This document shows, in pieces, positions 8,259 to 18,470 of a stretch of DNA of 64,000 bases (its first letter is position 1; every line of letters starts with the position of its first letter). The notes beneath the pieces were generated by a model that worked only from the letters and a program-made list of their open reading frames with translations, had not been told where the DNA came from and made no database searches. The DNA comes from Rhodoferax sp. (GTDB lineage: Bacteria > Pseudomonadota > Gammaproteobacteria > Burkholderiales > Burkholderiaceae_C). The position numbers and the translations under genes are program-made. The DNA is taken from NCBI RefSeq assembly GCF_030697375.1, contig NZ_JAUYQD010000005.1, forward strand, positions 245,650 through 309,649, written 5' to 3'.

Positions 8259-11200
8259 TTAGACCTTCAAGCGCCGGGCCAGTTCCTGGCCGATAGAGGC
8301 CATCGGGCCCGGGTCGCTCATGCCGAAGTGGTTGCAGTCCAGCTCGACCGCATCGAGCCGGCCCTGCAGGTAGGGCAACCACGACGCGGGCCGGGGCGCA
8401 TGGGCTTCGCGCAGGCCCGCCAGAAACAGCAGCATGTCGCCGCCATAGCGGGGCGTTTGGCTGGCGCGAAACAGTTGCATGCCGTGCAGGGCCCGTGCGC
8501 CCAGGCCTTCGAGGGCCGGGCGGCCCAGCGCTGCCAGGGGACTGCCGGGGCGCAGCAGGCGCAGGTAGATGGCCTCGGGCGAGTCGGCCTCCAGCTCCCC
8601 AGTCACGCTCAGCAAGGCGATCAGGGCATCTTGCAGGGCGGGCGCGCGCCAGGCCTGGAAGGCGCTGGCCGGGTAGCTGTCCATCAGCGCCAGCAACTCC
8701 ACGGACTCGCCCTGGGCGGTCAGCCGTGCGGCGATGGCATGCGCCAGCGCGCCGCCCAGTGACCACCCCAGCAGGCGGTAGGGGCCGTGGACCTGCACCT
8801 GGCGTATGCGCGCGGTGTAGTCCTCCACCAGGGCGTCAAAACTCGGGGCCAGCCCGCCCTGCGCCCCGGTGGCCTGCAGGCCGTAGATGGCGGTGCCGGG
8901 CAAATGGCGCGCCAAACCCAGGTAACACCAGGACAAACCCTCGGCCGGATGCAGGCAAAACAGCGCCGGGTGGCGGCCCTGCTGGATTGTCAGCACAGGG
9001 GCAAAAGCCTGGTCCTCGCGGGCGGGCGGCGGGCGGTGCGCCACCGGCGCACTCAGTGCCTTGGCCAGCGCCTGGACCGTGGCGTGGCTGAACAGGGCCG
9101 ACACGGCGACTTCGCGCTGCAAGATCCGGCCCAGCTGGCTGGACACCTGGATGGCCTGCAGAGATTTGCCGCCCAGTTCAAAGAAGTTCGCGTGCACCCC
9201 CTCGGGCATGTCACCCAGCACCGCCCCCCACACCTGCATGATCTGCCGCTCCAGCGCCGTGGCGTCGGGCAGCACCGGCGGCTCCTGCCGGTGCACCAGG
9301 GTGGCCAGTTGTTGGCGGTCTATCTTGCCGTTGGCATTGCGCGGCAGGCTGTCGAGAAAGTGCCAGTGGTCGGGGATGGCGGCGGCCGGCAGGAGGTCCG
9401 CCAGGTGGTGGCGCAAGCTTGCCAGCGGGGGCGCTTGGGCGCACACCAGAAAGGCGGCCAGGGCGTAGCCGGTTGGCTGGCGCGCCACCGCGACCACGGC
9501 GACTTCCCGGACGGCCGGGTTGCCCAGTAGCGCATTTTCAACTTCCGCCGGGTCGATGCGCAGGCCGCTGATCTTGACTTCGTGGTCCAGGCGGCCCAAA
9601 AAGACCAATTGCCCTTGGTGCAGGCGCGCGCGGTCGCCGGTCCGGTAGGCCCGGGGCTGGTGGGGCAGGGCGGTCAGCGCCACGAAGTGCCGGGCGGTCA
9701 GGGCCGCCTGGTTGCGGTATTCGAGGGCCAGTGCTTCGCCGCAGAGCAGAAGCTCCCCCGGTTCTCCCTGCGCCACGGGGTAAAGCCGGTCATCGACGAT
9801 GAGCGCCTCCACGCCGGGGCGGGGCAGGCCGATCGGCACGGTGTCGCTGCCGTCCCACACCGCGCCCGCCCCGCTCAGGACGGCCGTGGTGGCAATAACC
9901 GACGCCTCGGTGGGCCCGTAGCTGTTGAGCAAGACACTGCCGGGCAGGCAGGACTGCCAGCGCCGAGCCCGTTCGGGCAGGGCGGCTTCGCCCCCCACAA
10001 TGGTCAGCCGCACCCCGGCCAATTGCGCCGCCAGCGCCGGTTCGAGCGCATGGGCCAGTTCGTGCCAGTAGGCCGTGGGCAAGTCCAGGATGCTGATGTG
10101 CGCCTGCTCGACAAAGCGGGTGAAGGCCGGGATCGAGTCCAGCACCGCATCGTTGCGCAGCACCAGCGTGGCGCCATGGCACAGCGCCAGAAAAATCTCT
10201 TCGATGCTGGCGTCAAAGTGCAGCGGCGCAAATTGCAGGATGCGGTCGCTGGCACGGATCTGGTAGAGCTGGCCGCTGCTGGCGACAAAGTGCGACAGCG
10301 CGCCGTGGCCGACCAGCACCCCCTTGGGCGCTGCGGTGGACCCCGAGGTGTAGAGCAAATAGGCCGGGTGCTGTGCGTCCACCGGGCAGGGGCTGGGCAT
10401 GGGGGCCGCGGGCGTGCGGGGTTCCGGGGCCAAGTCCATGCACAGTACGGCTGCCGTCCCGGCGGAGCTGGCCCAGCACGCCAGCGTCACGACCTGCTGC
10501 GCCGCCGCATCGGCCAGCACTGTGGCCAGGCGCCTGGACGGGCCGCGCGGGTCCAGCGGCACGTAGCAGCCACCCGCCCACAGCGTGGCCAGTATGGCGA
10601 CGATGGCCTGGGGGCTGCGCGGCAGCAAAACCACCACCCGGTCCTGCGGGGCCAGGCCGCCCGCGCGCAGGCGGCCGGCCAGCTGCTGCACCTCTTGCAG
10701 CAAGTCCGCATAGCGGAGGCACGCCCCCTCGAACTCGATGGCGGGGTGCCCGGGCGTGTCTGCGGCGCGGGCGATCAGGCGCTGGAGCACCGGCAGGATG
10801 GGGGTGCTCAGCGCCGGTCCCCGCACAATGGACAGCGGCGGCAGCTCTGGCAACAGCGGCGCCAGGCGGGCCTGCGGGGGGAGCGCGGCCAGTGTGCGCA
10901 GCCATTGCAGCAGATCCTCTTGCAAGGCCTGCAGGCGCTGCGGGGTGTAGGCGTTGGGGTTGGCTTCCAGCAGCAGCCGCCATTCGGTGTTGAGCACGGA
11001 AAGGCTGATGTTCAGGTCCTTCACCGGGCCGGCACTGACCGGGTGGATGCTGCTTTCGAGCCCCGCAAACGGTGCATGCCGGTCAAAGGGCATGAGGTTG
11101 ACCGCCTGGTTGAAGAGGTGTTTTTGCACCTCCAGCAGGCCCAGGTCGCCGCGTATCCAGCCATAGCGGTAGTACAGGTGGGGCCGCAGGGTGCGCATGC

Positions 11201-12143
11201 GCTGCGCCATTTGCCGGGCCAGGGCCTGCATGTCCTGGTCGGGGTCGATGTGCACCGCCATGGGCACGATATTCATCGCCATGCAAGGCACCCCCAGCGC
11301 CGGCGTGCCCAGGCGGTTCATCACCGGCAGGCCGAATGTGAGCTGGCGCTGGCCGGAGTGCCGGGCCAGCCACAGGCCGATGGCGGCGAGCATCCAGCTC
11401 CCCCAGTCGTGCCCGCAGTGCTGGGCCGCCTGCTGCAGGCGCTCCACCTCGCCCGCGCCCAGGCGGCTGCTGTGGCGGATGACCTCGTCCGAAAACTCCT
11501 GGGCTGCGGCGAGGGTGGCCGGGGCGGGGGCCTGCTGCAGGTGCCGGGTCCAAAACGCCTGGTCTTGCTGGAATTTGCCCTGGGCCTTGTAGGTCTGCTC
11601 GGCCTGCAGCACCCGGTCCAGGGACCAATCCGGCAGCACCGGCAGCGGCGCTTGCCTGACCCGGGCGCTGTAGCGCGCCGCCACGGCCTGGGCGACCAGG
11701 CCATAACCAAAGCCGTCCAGCGCGATATGGTGCACCTGCAAATACCACTGGTGCCGGTCGTCGGCCAGCTGCAAGCAGGCGCTGCGGTACAGCGGGTCTT
11801 GCGTCGGGTCGCACAACACGCTCAGGGACTGCTGGATCCAGCGCTGCGCGGCCGCCTCGGGCTGGGCCTCGTGGCGCAGGTCATGGTGGGCCAAGGGTGC
11901 ATCCGACGGTGTTTGCGGCCATTGCCACAGGCCCTCGTCGTCGATCTGGAAACGCATGTGCAGCGTATGGCAGTGCCGCAGCACCTCCACCACACTGGCG
12001 CCCAGGGCCGCTGCGTCCAGGGCGCCGCGAAGTTCAATCACTTCCGCGGTCATGTAGCTGGGGCTGTGCGGCGCCATCTGCTGGCCCATCCAGATGCCGT
12101 ATTGGGCGGAGGTGGTCGGTAAGCGGGGAGAGGTGGGAGTCAT
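8259..12143 (-). CDS. One-module nonribosomal peptide synthetase, C-A-T-TE (EntF layout)
   Basis: A 1,294-residue NRPS. The condensation domain (about 1-440) has HHIALDG at about 138. The adenylation domain (about 460-960) has LLYTSGSTAAPKG near 600, SYGPTEAS near 740, YRTGDRA near 832 and NANGKID near 939. The carrier domain has FFELGGKSL near 990 and the thioesterase has GWSLGG near 1128 and a late CNHFGM His. It should join 2,3-dihydroxybenzoate from EntB to an amino acid and release the product. By-eye alignment to EntF gives pocket residues D, A, E, L, I, G, S, V, I where EntF has D, V, W, H, F, S, L, V, D. The acidic third residue argues against serine and resembles lysine-type codes. 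No MbtH-like gene is visible nearby. Confidence 0.93.
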   Translation of the reverse strand: MTPTSPRLPTTSAQYGIWMGQQMAPHSPSYMTAEVIELRGALDAAALGASVVEVLRHCHTLHMRFQIDDEGLWQWPQTPSDAPLAHHDLRHEAQPEAAAQRWIQQSLSVLCDPTQDPLYRSACLQLADDRHQWYLQVHHIALDGFGYGLVAQAVAARYSARVRQAPLPVLPDWSLDRVLQAEQTYKAQGKFQQDQAFWTRHLQQAPAPATLAAAQEFSDEVIRHSSRLGAGEVERLQQAAQHCGHDWGSWMLAAIGLWLARHSGQRQLTFGLPVMNRLGTPALGVPCMAMNIVPMAVHIDPDQDMQALARQMAQRMRTLRPHLYYRYGWIRGDLGLLEVQKHLFNQAVNLMPFDRHAPFAGLESSIHPVSAGPVKDLNISLSVLNTEWRLLLEANPNAYTPQRLQALQEDLLQWLRTLAALPPQARLAPLLPELPPLSIVRGPALSTPILPVLQRLIARAADTPGHPAIEFEGACLRYADLLQEVQQLAGRLRAGGLAPQDRVVVLLPRSPQAIVAILATLWAGGCYVPLDPRGPSRRLATVLADAAAQQVVTLACWASSAGTAAVLCMDLAPEPRTPAAPMPSPCPVDAQHPAYLLYTSGSTAAPKGVLVGHGALSHFVASSGQLYQIRASDRILQFAPLHFDASIEEIFLALCHGATLVLRNDAVLDSIPAFTRFVEQAHISILDLPTAYWHELAHALEPALAAQLAGVRLTIVGGEAALPERARRWQSCLPGSVLLNSYGPTEASVIATTAVLSGAGAVWDGSDTVPIGLPRPGVEALIVDDRLYPVAQGEPGELLLCGEALALEYRNQAALTARHFVALTALPHQPRAYRTGDRARLHQGQLVFLGRLDHEVKISGLRIDPAEVENALLGNPAVREVAVVAVARQPTGYALAAFLVCAQAPPLASLRHHLADLLPAAAIPDHWHFLDSLPRNANGKIDRQQLATLVHRQEPPVLPDATALERQIMQVWGAVLGDMPEGVHANFFELGGKSLQAIQVSSQLGRILQREVAVSALFSHATVQALAKALSAPVAHRPPPAREDQAFAPVLTIQQGRHPALFCLHPAEGLSWCYLGLARHLPGTAIYGLQATGAQGGLAPSFDALVEDYTARIRQVQVHGPYRLLGWSLGGALAHAIAARLTAQGESVELLALMDSYPASAFQAWRAPALQDALIALLSVTGELEADSPEAIYLRLLRPGSPLAALGRPALEGLGARALHGMQLFRASQTPRYGGDMLLFLAGLREAHAPRPASWLPYLQGRLDAVELDCNHFGMSDPGPMASIGQELARRLKV

Positions 12144-12160
12144 GGTGGCGTGTTGGGGGT

Positions 12161-13168
12161 TCAGGGCCGCGGTGGCGCGGACTCGGGGGCAAAAGCGAAA
12201 TCGATGACGTGCCGGGCTCCGTGCATCAGCATGTCCTGGTGGTCACGCGCGGCCAGGGTTTGGACGCGCACTTGCAAACCGGCCTGGCCGCTGTGGGCCA
12301 GCGTGCGGGCAAAGCGTTCGGCGTTGTCCACCATGGTGCGGGCCTGCAGCTTGTGCCGGACTTCCGCCGAGGCGAATTGCGCCGGGTACTGCTCATCCAT
12401 GCCCACGGTCACCATGACCAGGGCCGCGTGGCGCTGGAAGTCCAGCGATGCCAGGCGTTGCGGCAAGGCCTTGAGGGTCTGGTGTTCACCGAACCAGAGT
12501 GAGGGGCTGGCCGCCCAGTAGCGCTGGAAATGCTGCGGCTGCGTGCTCAGGGTGTGCAGTGCGAACAGGCCCCCGTAGGAAAAACCAAACAAGGTGTGTT
12601 GCCGCGGGTCCATGGCGAAATGCCGGGCCAGCAGCGGGCGCAACTCCTGCGTCAGAAAGCGCAGGAAGGCATCCGCCCCCCCGTGCCGGCTGGAGAAGGT
12701 GTCGCCGGTGGGGGCGTCCGTGGGGGGCGTGTAGTCCAGCGCGCGGGCGTTGACGTCGATCGCCTCACCGCTGGCATAACCGATGGCAACAATCAGCCCG
12801 CTGGGCTCGTCGCCTATTTTCTTGCGCCATTGCGCGCTCTCGTGGGCCGCCGGGGGGCGGGGACGGGCAAGCTCCATGAGCGGAAAACTCGCCAGCCCGT
12901 CGAGTGCCCAGAGCACCGGGTAGCCCGATGCCGGAGCGGCCTTGTGTGGCAGCCCCACCCAAATGCGGTACCGCTGCCCGGTGTGGGTGGACTCCAGATC
13001 GAAGCTGTAGCTGCGCGGGAGCTGGGTCGGTGCCCAGTCGGCCGGCAGGGGCGCGGAGGGAGCCGGGGCGCTGGACTGCGCATGGCTGGGCAGGCTGGTC
13101 TGCATGCACAGTCCACACAGCAGCGCCACCAGTCCCCTGCGGGAGAGTGGACGGTGATGGTTGCTCAT
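12161..13168 (-). CDS. Exported alpha/beta-hydrolase, IroE-like siderophore esterase
   Basis: A 335-residue hydrolase. An N-terminal export signal with a twin arginine (LSRRGLVALLCGL) ends near SHAQ, so it is probably periplasmic, perhaps via Tat. The body shows FGFSYGGLFALHTL with the catalytic Ser in G-x-S-x-G and a late His in ARDHQDML, as in the Fes/IroE/BesA esterases that cut ester bonds of catecholate macrolactones. The ATG at 13168 overlaps the EntB stop (ATGA); the longer open frame upstream is a shadow. It lies 17 bases before the NRPS. An ester-cutting enzyme implies an ester-linked product, which sits uneasily with the NRPS pocket reading. Confidence 0.85.
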   Translation of the reverse strand: MSNHHRPLSRRGLVALLCGLCMQTSLPSHAQSSAPAPSAPLPADWAPTQLPRSYSFDLESTHTGQRYRIWVGLPHKAAPASGYPVLWALDGLASFPLMELARPRPPAAHESAQWRKKIGDEPSGLIVAIGYASGEAIDVNARALDYTPPTDAPTGDTFSSRHGGADAFLRFLTQELRPLLARHFAMDPRQHTLFGFSYGGLFALHTLSTQPQHFQRYWAASPSLWFGEHQTLKALPQRLASLDFQRHAALVMVTVGMDEQYPAQFASAEVRHKLQARTMVDNAERFARTLAHSGQAGLQVRVQTLAARDHQDMLMHGARHVIDFAFAPESAPPRP

Positions 13169-14055
13169 GCGCAGACTGCCTCTGGGTGCAGGGGCTGTGT
13201 GTGCCCGCGCAGCAGCGCCCACCAGGCCGCCAGCGTGGGCTGCTCCGCCAGCGCCATGAAGCTGATGTCCAGGCCGGCGCGCCGCCAGCCCTCCAGCAGC
13301 GACATGATGCGGATGGAGTCCAGACCCCAGTCGAGCAGGTTGTCCTCGTCCTGTACCTCGGTGGCCGGGAGGTGCAGGCTGGCGGCGACGAGGGACTGCA
13401 GCTCCGCCTTGGACGCCGGCACGCGGGCCCGCAGGCTTTGCAGCAGTGGCTCGGTCAGCACCGTGCGCCCGCAGCGCTGGGCGACGTAGCGCAGCGCCAT
13501 GTCGTGCTCCTGGGCCGAGAAGTCGGCCAGTGCGTCGGCAACCAGGAAGGCCTGGATGTCCTGCATGAACGCTTCGCCCGCCGTCATCAGGCAGCCGATG
13601 TGTGCGTAGAGACCGCAAATCAGCAGTTGGTCGCGGGCCTGCTCGCGCATGATGTCCAGCAGGCGGGATTTTTGAAAGGCGCTGTAGCGCCATTTGTCGA
13701 GCACGGTGTCCTGCGGCTGGGGCGCCAGTTCCGCGGCGATATTCTTGCGCTGCGGCTGGGCGGTCAGGCCCGGCCCCCACATCGCCTGCAAAAGCCCGCG
13801 CTCCAGCGGCGTTTGCTCCGGGAGTTGCGCGGTGTACACCACCGGAATGCCCTGGGCATGCGCCTCGTCGATCAGGCGCCGCGTATGGGCGATCAGCGTG
13901 GGGATCGGTGCGCTGGCGCGTTCATAAAAGTCCAGGAAATAGTCCTGCATGTCGTGCACCAGCAGCACCGCCCGCTGCGCACTGGCTTGCCACTGCACGC
14001 GGTTGTCCCCCGCCTGGGTGGGCATGGGGTAGGAGGGTATTTTGGGAATGCTCAT
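13165..14055 (-). CDS. entB: Isochorismatase / aryl carrier protein
   Basis: A 296-residue bifunctional protein. The N-terminal isochorismatase domain hydrolyses isochorismate to 2,3-dihydro-2,3-dihydroxybenzoate and pyruvate; it shows [16 protein letters not shown] and [12 protein letters not shown], with the Asp, Lys and Cys expected for the catalytic set. The C-terminal aryl carrier domain (about 215-290) carries the phosphopantetheine Ser in [12 protein letters not shown]. The similarity to E. coli EntB runs end to end. Its ATG at 14055 overlaps the EntE stop, and its stop overlaps the esterase start, both as ATGA. It is charged by EntE and donates DHB to the NRPS condensation domain. Confidence 0.96.
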   Translation of the reverse strand: MSIPKIPSYPMPTQAGDNRVQWQASAQRAVLLVHDMQDYFLDFYERASAPIPTLIAHTRRLIDEAHAQGIPVVYTAQLPEQTPLERGLLQAMWGPGLTAQPQRKNIAAELAPQPQDTVLDKWRYSAFQKSRLLDIMREQARDQLLICGLYAHIGCLMTAGEAFMQDIQAFLVADALADFSAQEHDMALRYVAQRCGRTVLTEPLLQSLRARVPASKAELQSLVAASLHLPATEVQDEDNLLDWGLDSIRIMSLLEGWRRAGLDISFMALAEQPTLAAWWALLRGHTQPLHPEAVCA

Positions 14056-15710
14056 GGCTGGGTGCTTTCAAGCGTGGTTGGGTGTTGGGGGCCCGGTGCG
14101 GCCCCGCCCAGGCGCGCCGCAATGTCCTGGCGCAACTGTTTTTTGTTGATTTTTCCGACGCCGGTGTGCGCAAGCTGGTCCACAAACTCGATGCGGTCGG
14201 GAATCTTGTAGGTCGCCAAGCCGCGTGCCCGAAGAAAGCGGATCAGGTCGATGCCACGCACCGTCGCGTCCTTGCGCACCACAAAAGCGCAGCTCTTTTC
14301 TCCCAGAAACGCATCCGGCATGGCCACAATGGCGCAGGCGCTGACTGCGGCGTGCGCCAGGAGCTGCTGCTCGACCTCTTCGGCCGAGATTTTTTCGCCG
14401 CCGCGGTTGATCTGGTCCTTGGCGCGGCCTTCGACCACGAGGTTGCCCTGGGCCGTGCACCGGACCAGGTCCCCCGTGCGGTAGAAGCCCTCGGCGGTGA
14501 ATGCGCGGCGATTGTGTTCGTCGGCCTTGTAGTAGCCGCGAATCGTGTAGGGCCCGCGTGTCAGCAAGTGGCCGACGGCGCCGGGCGGCACCGGCTGGTC
14601 TTCGTCATCGACGATGCGGATTTCGTCATCGGGCGAGATCGGGCGGCCCTGGCTGTGCAGGACCACGCCCAAAGGGTCATCCAGGCGGGTGTAGTTCACC
14701 AGGCCTTCCGCCATGCCAAAGACCTGCTGCAAGGTGACATCCAACTCCTGGCTCAGGCGCTGCGCCAGGTCGTCGCCCAGGCGCGCGCCTCCCACTTGCA
14801 CCACCTGCAGGCTGCGCAGGTCGGGCCGCATGCGGTGGATGGCGTCCAGCCACACGGGAACCAGGGGCGGAACCAGGGCGGTGATGGTGACGCGCTCTCG
14901 GGCGATCCAGGCCAGGGCCACGTCCGGGCTGGGGTGGGCGCACATGACCACGGTGCCGCCGGCGTACAGCGTTCCGAGCGAGCCGGGCGAACTCAGCGCG
15001 AAGTTGTGCCCGGCGGGGATGACGCTCAGGTACACGCTGTCCGTGCTGAGCTGGCAGATGTGCGCGCTGGCCCGCACGCTGTAGAGGTAGTCATCGTGGG
15101 TGCGGGGAATCAGTTTGGGTGTTCCGGTGCTGCCGCCGGAGAGCTGGAAAAACGCGGTGTCGCCGGGGCGGGGGGGTGCGGGCAGGTCCTGCTCCAGCCG
15201 GGGCAGCGCATCCAGCGCGCGGAATTCGCCGGCTTCGCCCAGCACCAGCACATGGCGCAGGCAGGGCGTGTCGGCTTGTACCTCGCGCGCCAGTGTGCGG
15301 TAGTCAAAGCCCGCGTGCTGGTCGGCAATGACATACGCGGTGGCCTGTGCATGCTGGCAAAAATGGCCGATTTCGAACTTGCGGTGGGGTGGCAGCGCAA
15401 AAATCGGCAGCGCACCGAGGCGAAAGAGCGCGAAGATGACGGCAAAAAATTCGGCACAGTTGGGCAGCTGCACCACCACGCGGTCGTTCGGGCCCAGCCC
15501 CAAAGCATGGAACCCCCGGGCCAGCCGATCGGCCTCTGCACCCAGCTCCCGGTAGCTCCAGCGCCGGGTGTCGCTGACGATGGCCAGCCGCTCGCCATGG
15601 CGCGCGATGCGTTCGTCCAATACGCCGGAGAAGGTTTCCCCGCGCCAATAGCCCTGGGCGCGGTAGCGGGCCGCCAGTTCCTCGGGCCAGGGGGTGCAGT
15701 GCGCCAGCAT
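14052..15710 (-). CDS. entE: 2,3-dihydroxybenzoate-AMP ligase
   Basis: A 552-residue stand-alone adenylation enzyme that activates 2,3-dihydroxybenzoate with ATP and loads it on the EntB carrier domain. Motifs in order are [19 protein letters not shown] (P-loop-like), [18 protein letters not shown], and the hinge and Lys region [11 protein letters not shown], with GKINKKQLR near the C-terminus. The [12 protein letters not shown] stretch is typical of the DHB/salicylate ligases EntE, DhbE and PchD. The start at 15710 shares one base with the EntC stop (TGATG), and the stop overlaps the EntB start (ATGA). Confidence 0.95.
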   Translation of the reverse strand: MLAHCTPWPEELAARYRAQGYWRGETFSGVLDERIARHGERLAIVSDTRRWSYRELGAEADRLARGFHALGLGPNDRVVVQLPNCAEFFAVIFALFRLGALPIFALPPHRKFEIGHFCQHAQATAYVIADQHAGFDYRTLAREVQADTPCLRHVLVLGEAGEFRALDALPRLEQDLPAPPRPGDTAFFQLSGGSTGTPKLIPRTHDDYLYSVRASAHICQLSTDSVYLSVIPAGHNFALSSPGSLGTLYAGGTVVMCAHPSPDVALAWIARERVTITALVPPLVPVWLDAIHRMRPDLRSLQVVQVGGARLGDDLAQRLSQELDVTLQQVFGMAEGLVNYTRLDDPLGVVLHSQGRPISPDDEIRIVDDEDQPVPPGAVGHLLTRGPYTIRGYYKADEHNRRAFTAEGFYRTGDLVRCTAQGNLVVEGRAKDQINRGGEKISAEEVEQQLLAHAAVSACAIVAMPDAFLGEKSCAFVVRKDATVRGIDLIRFLRARGLATYKIPDRIEFVDQLAHTGVGKINKKQLRQDIAARLGGAAPGPQHPTTLESTQP

Positions 15711-16897
15711 CAGAGGGTCTCCTGCGCTGCCATGCCCAGCGCGTTCAGCATGGTTTTGAACTTGGCGCTGGTCTCGGCAAGCTCGCTGGCGGGCTGGGAT
15801 TCGGCCACCACACCGGCGCCCGCGAACAAACGCATGTGCTGGCCCTGCACCAGGGCACAGCGCAGGGTCACCACCCACTCGCCATTGCCTTCGGCGTCGC
15901 ACCAGCCCACCATGCCGCTGTAAAAGCCCCGGTTGAACGGTTCGATCTGGCGGATCAGCGCCAACGCCTGGTCGCTGGGGTAGCCGCACACCGCAGGCGT
16001 CGGGTGCAGGCAGGAGGCCAGGAACAGCGCACTCGCCTCTGGGCTGGCCAGCTCGCCCCGGATGTCGCTGGACAAATGCCACATTGTCTCGGTGTGGATC
16101 AGCGAAGGGGCCGCCGGCACCTCCAGGACCTTGCAATGCGGGCGCAAGCCCTGGGCCACTGCGTCGGCCACGAGCTGGTGCTCGTGCAGGTCCTTGGCGG
16201 ACAGCAGCAGGGCCTGGCTGCGCTGGGCATCCGCCAACGGCTCCCGGACCCGCGCCGCCGACCCCGCCAGGGGATTGGAGCGGACTTGCAGCCCCCTGCG
16301 GCTGAGCAACAGTTCCGGGCTGGCGCCCACCAGCGTGCCCTGCCCTGTGGCAGCCAGATTCAGGGCGAAGGTATAGCCATGGGTGTTGCGCCGGGCCAGC
16401 CGTTCGAGCAGGCAGGGCACGTCAATGGCCTCCTCGCTGGCCAGCTCCAGCGTGCGTGCCAGCACCACTTTGCGCAGCACGCCGTCCTGGATCTGCCGCA
16501 CTGCCTGCGCCACGCCCTCGGCGTACACCTGGGGCGCCGGCTGGGGCGTGACCGTGCATTTGGGGGTGCGCAAGGGCGCCGACGCGGCCCGGCGGGTCAG
16601 GGGGCCCGCGCTCAGCACATGGTGGGGAATGGAGAGCCGGGCGGCCTGCCCGGTGTCAAACGGAATGGCCCCCACCACGATCGGGTTGGGGTGGCCCCGC
16701 TCCCTGGCCTGCTTCAGCGCGAGGTCCACCGTCTCGCTCAGGCTGCTGCCGCTGGTGGGCTGCGGCACGGTCGCATAGTGGCCGCGGGTGAGCAGGGTGT
16801 GTTCGGGGGTGGCAAAGAAAAAGGGATCGTCGCTGTGGTAGCCCGACAGCAGGTTTTCGGCCTGGGCGTCGATGATTCCTCTGAATACATCATTCAT
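15710..16897 (-). CDS. entC: Isochorismate synthase
   Basis: A 395-residue member of the chorismate-utilising enzyme family that isomerises chorismate to isochorismate, the entry step to DHB. Visible signatures are the LRKVVLART stretch holding the general-base Lys, [31 protein letters not shown] and GFYSGMVGW with Mg2+-binding acidic residues nearby. The length matches EntC (about 390). The ATG at 16897 has AGGAGA ahead of it and overlaps the exporter stop (ATGA). A salicylate-forming variant is unlikely because EntA and EntB are both present. Confidence 0.94.
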   Translation of the reverse strand: MNDVFRGIIDAQAENLLSGYHSDDPFFFATPEHTLLTRGHYATVPQPTSGSSLSETVDLALKQARERGHPNPIVVGAIPFDTGQAARLSIPHHVLSAGPLTRRAASAPLRTPKCTVTPQPAPQVYAEGVAQAVRQIQDGVLRKVVLARTLELASEEAIDVPCLLERLARRNTHGYTFALNLAATGQGTLVGASPELLLSRRGLQVRSNPLAGSAARVREPLADAQRSQALLLSAKDLHEHQLVADAVAQGLRPHCKVLEVPAAPSLIHTETMWHLSSDIRGELASPEASALFLASCLHPTPAVCGYPSDQALALIRQIEPFNRGFYSGMVGWCDAEGNGEWVVTLRCALVQGQHMRLFAGAGVVAESQPASELAETSAKFKTMLNALGMAAQETL

Positions 16898-18189
16898 GTT
16901 GGTTCTCCTGATGCGCAATGGATAGGGTTGCTTGGGGGTGGGGGAGTGCCTGGGCGGGCATGCAGCCGGATTTTTCCGGCCAAAAAAACCGTGCATCCGG
17001 TCAGGCCGACGGCCAGCCAGCCGGCGCTGCCGTAGCCGCTGAGCGCACCGTCCGGCGCCTGGCTGACCATCAGCCCCGCCAGCAAAACCGCCGCGCCGCT
17101 GGCCAGCTGCTGCAGGGCCGAGTTCAGCGACATGAAGGTGCCGCGCAGCGGCGCTTGCACCGCCGAGATGGCGATGGCCATTGCCGGGATGGCCCGGCCT
17201 GACCCCAGCGTAAAAAACAGCGTGCTGCAAAGCAGGACCCAGCCCAGCGCCATTGGCGCCATATGCGTTTGCAGCAGGAGGGGCACGATCGACAGCAGCG
17301 CCACCAGCCGGTAGGTGCGCACCTGGCCCCAGCGGTCCGCCAGGCGGCCGATCGTGTGGGCACCGAAAAAGCTGGCCACGCCGCCCAGGGCATACACCAT
17401 GGGCAACTGCTGCACACCCAGGCCCACATTGCCGACGAGGTAGAGCGTGAGGTAGGGCACCACGGTGAAAGTGGAGAAGGCCCCCAGGGTCATGAACAGC
17501 ATCGCCAGCGCATGGTTGCGCTCCCGCAGGACCGCAGCCATGCGGGCCCACGGCGGTGTCCCCGTGCGCCCGCCGTGGGCCACCGGCGGGCGGGGCAAGG
17601 GGGGAATGTGGCGGGCCGCCAGCAGCACAAACACCACGGCAATCGCCGCGATCATCACAAACGGCCAGGGCCAGCCCAGGCGGGTGGCCAGCACCAGGGA
17701 GGTAGGCACGCCCAGCACGGACGCCACGGCCGTGGCCGACATCACCGTGCCACTGGCCCGGCCGCGCCGCTCAAAAGGAATCACATCGCCGATGGTGGCT
17801 TGCAACAGGGCGCTCAACACCCCGCCAAAGACGCCAGCCAGCCCCCGGGCCAGCAAGAGCATTGGGTAATTCGGTGCCAGCGCACACAGCAAGGTGGCCA
17901 GCGCAAACAGGGAAAACAGCGTGAGCAACAGGCCTTTGCGCCCGAACAAGTCGGCAAAGGTGGCGCTCAACAGCCCGCTGGCCGCCGCCGCCAGGGTGTA
18001 AACCGACACCAGCAGCGCGAATTGCGACGTGCCGATGTCCAGCGCCTGGACCAGAAACGGCGCCAGCGGCAGCATGACCATGAAATCCAGAATGTGGGAA
18101 AACTGGATGCCCGCCAGGGTGAACACCAGCAGGCGTTCCTGCCTGTCAGCCCGCACCGCGGCTTGTGTTGCCATTCCAGAAGCCGCCAT
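16894..18189 (-). CDS. MFS siderophore exporter, first gene of biosynthetic operon
   Basis: A 431-residue major-facilitator permease with about twelve hydrophobic segments. It shows the inter-helix basic motif FADLFGRKGLL after helix 2, a second copy-like GRLADRWG in the C-half, and helices beginning LLVFTLAGIQFSHILDFMV. As the first gene of the siderophore biosynthetic operon it most likely exports the finished siderophore, the role of EntS or AlcS. Starts at 18189 (MAASGMA) or 18174 are both possible; the open frame to 18303 would run back to the Fur-like site and is less likely. Its stop overlaps the EntC start by four bases. Confidence 0.88.
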   Translation of the reverse strand: MAASGMATQAAVRADRQERLLVFTLAGIQFSHILDFMVMLPLAPFLVQALDIGTSQFALLVSVYTLAAAASGLLSATFADLFGRKGLLLTLFSLFALATLLCALAPNYPMLLLARGLAGVFGGVLSALLQATIGDVIPFERRGRASGTVMSATAVASVLGVPTSLVLATRLGWPWPFVMIAAIAVVFVLLAARHIPPLPRPPVAHGGRTGTPPWARMAAVLRERNHALAMLFMTLGAFSTFTVVPYLTLYLVGNVGLGVQQLPMVYALGGVASFFGAHTIGRLADRWGQVRTYRLVALLSIVPLLLQTHMAPMALGWVLLCSTLFFTLGSGRAIPAMAIAISAVQAPLRGTFMSLNSALQQLASGAAVLLAGLMVSQAPDGALSGYGSAGWLAVGLTGCTVFLAGKIRLHARPGTPPPPSNPIHCASGEPT

Positions 18190-18305
18190 ACTTTGCCCAC
18201 CATTCCTTGTCAATATCCACACCCACGGCGGGCCAGGTGCACACAAGGGCGCCTGGCGCCCTTGTGTGCCGCAGTCGGCATGGACAAGGGTGCGGTGGTT
18301 CAATT

Positions 18306-18328
18306 CAAATGAGAATAGTTCTCATTTG
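18306..18328. promoter_or_regulatory. Fur-like operator upstream of the biosynthetic operon
   Basis: A perfect inverted repeat of ten bases (CAAATGAGAA and TTCTCATTTG) around TAG. The ATGAGAAT...TTCTCAT core is a good Fur-type site. It lies 117 bases upstream of the exporter start and next to the shared element at 18335. Confidence 0.8.
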
Positions 18329-18334
18329 TGTGGG

Positions 18335-18393
18335 TAGTATCGCGACAAGCGCCGGGATTTTGTTTGCCGGAACAAGAAAGATGTTTGTGCCCG
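18335..18393 (-). promoter_or_regulatory. Shared upstream element, candidate AraC-type activator site (copy 2)
   Basis: Matches 5710-5768 at about 43 of 59 positions with no gap, including TAGTATCGC, TTTTGTTTG, GAACAAGAAAG and TTTGTGC. As in copy 1 it follows a Fur-like palindrome on the side away from the minus-strand operon. No regulator gene starts here, so the match is not explained by coding sequence, which supports a regulatory role. Confidence 0.6.
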
Positions 18394-18470
18394 GCGCCTA
18401 CGCCCGTCAGCGCGGGGGCGAAGGGGGCAGCAGCCGATGCCCAAGGGGCGGGGCTTGCGATGTAGAGCAG

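Noticed and set aside
9582..12122. 846-codon plus-strand open frame opposite the NRPS gene
   Set aside because: Its translation is Gln/Gly/His/Arg-rich without motifs, while the opposite strand encodes a complete NRPS.
12161..13780. Long form (539 codons) of the esterase gene
   Set aside because: The extension overlaps EntB completely in another frame; the internal ATG at 13168 begins a clear export signal and overlaps the EntB stop.
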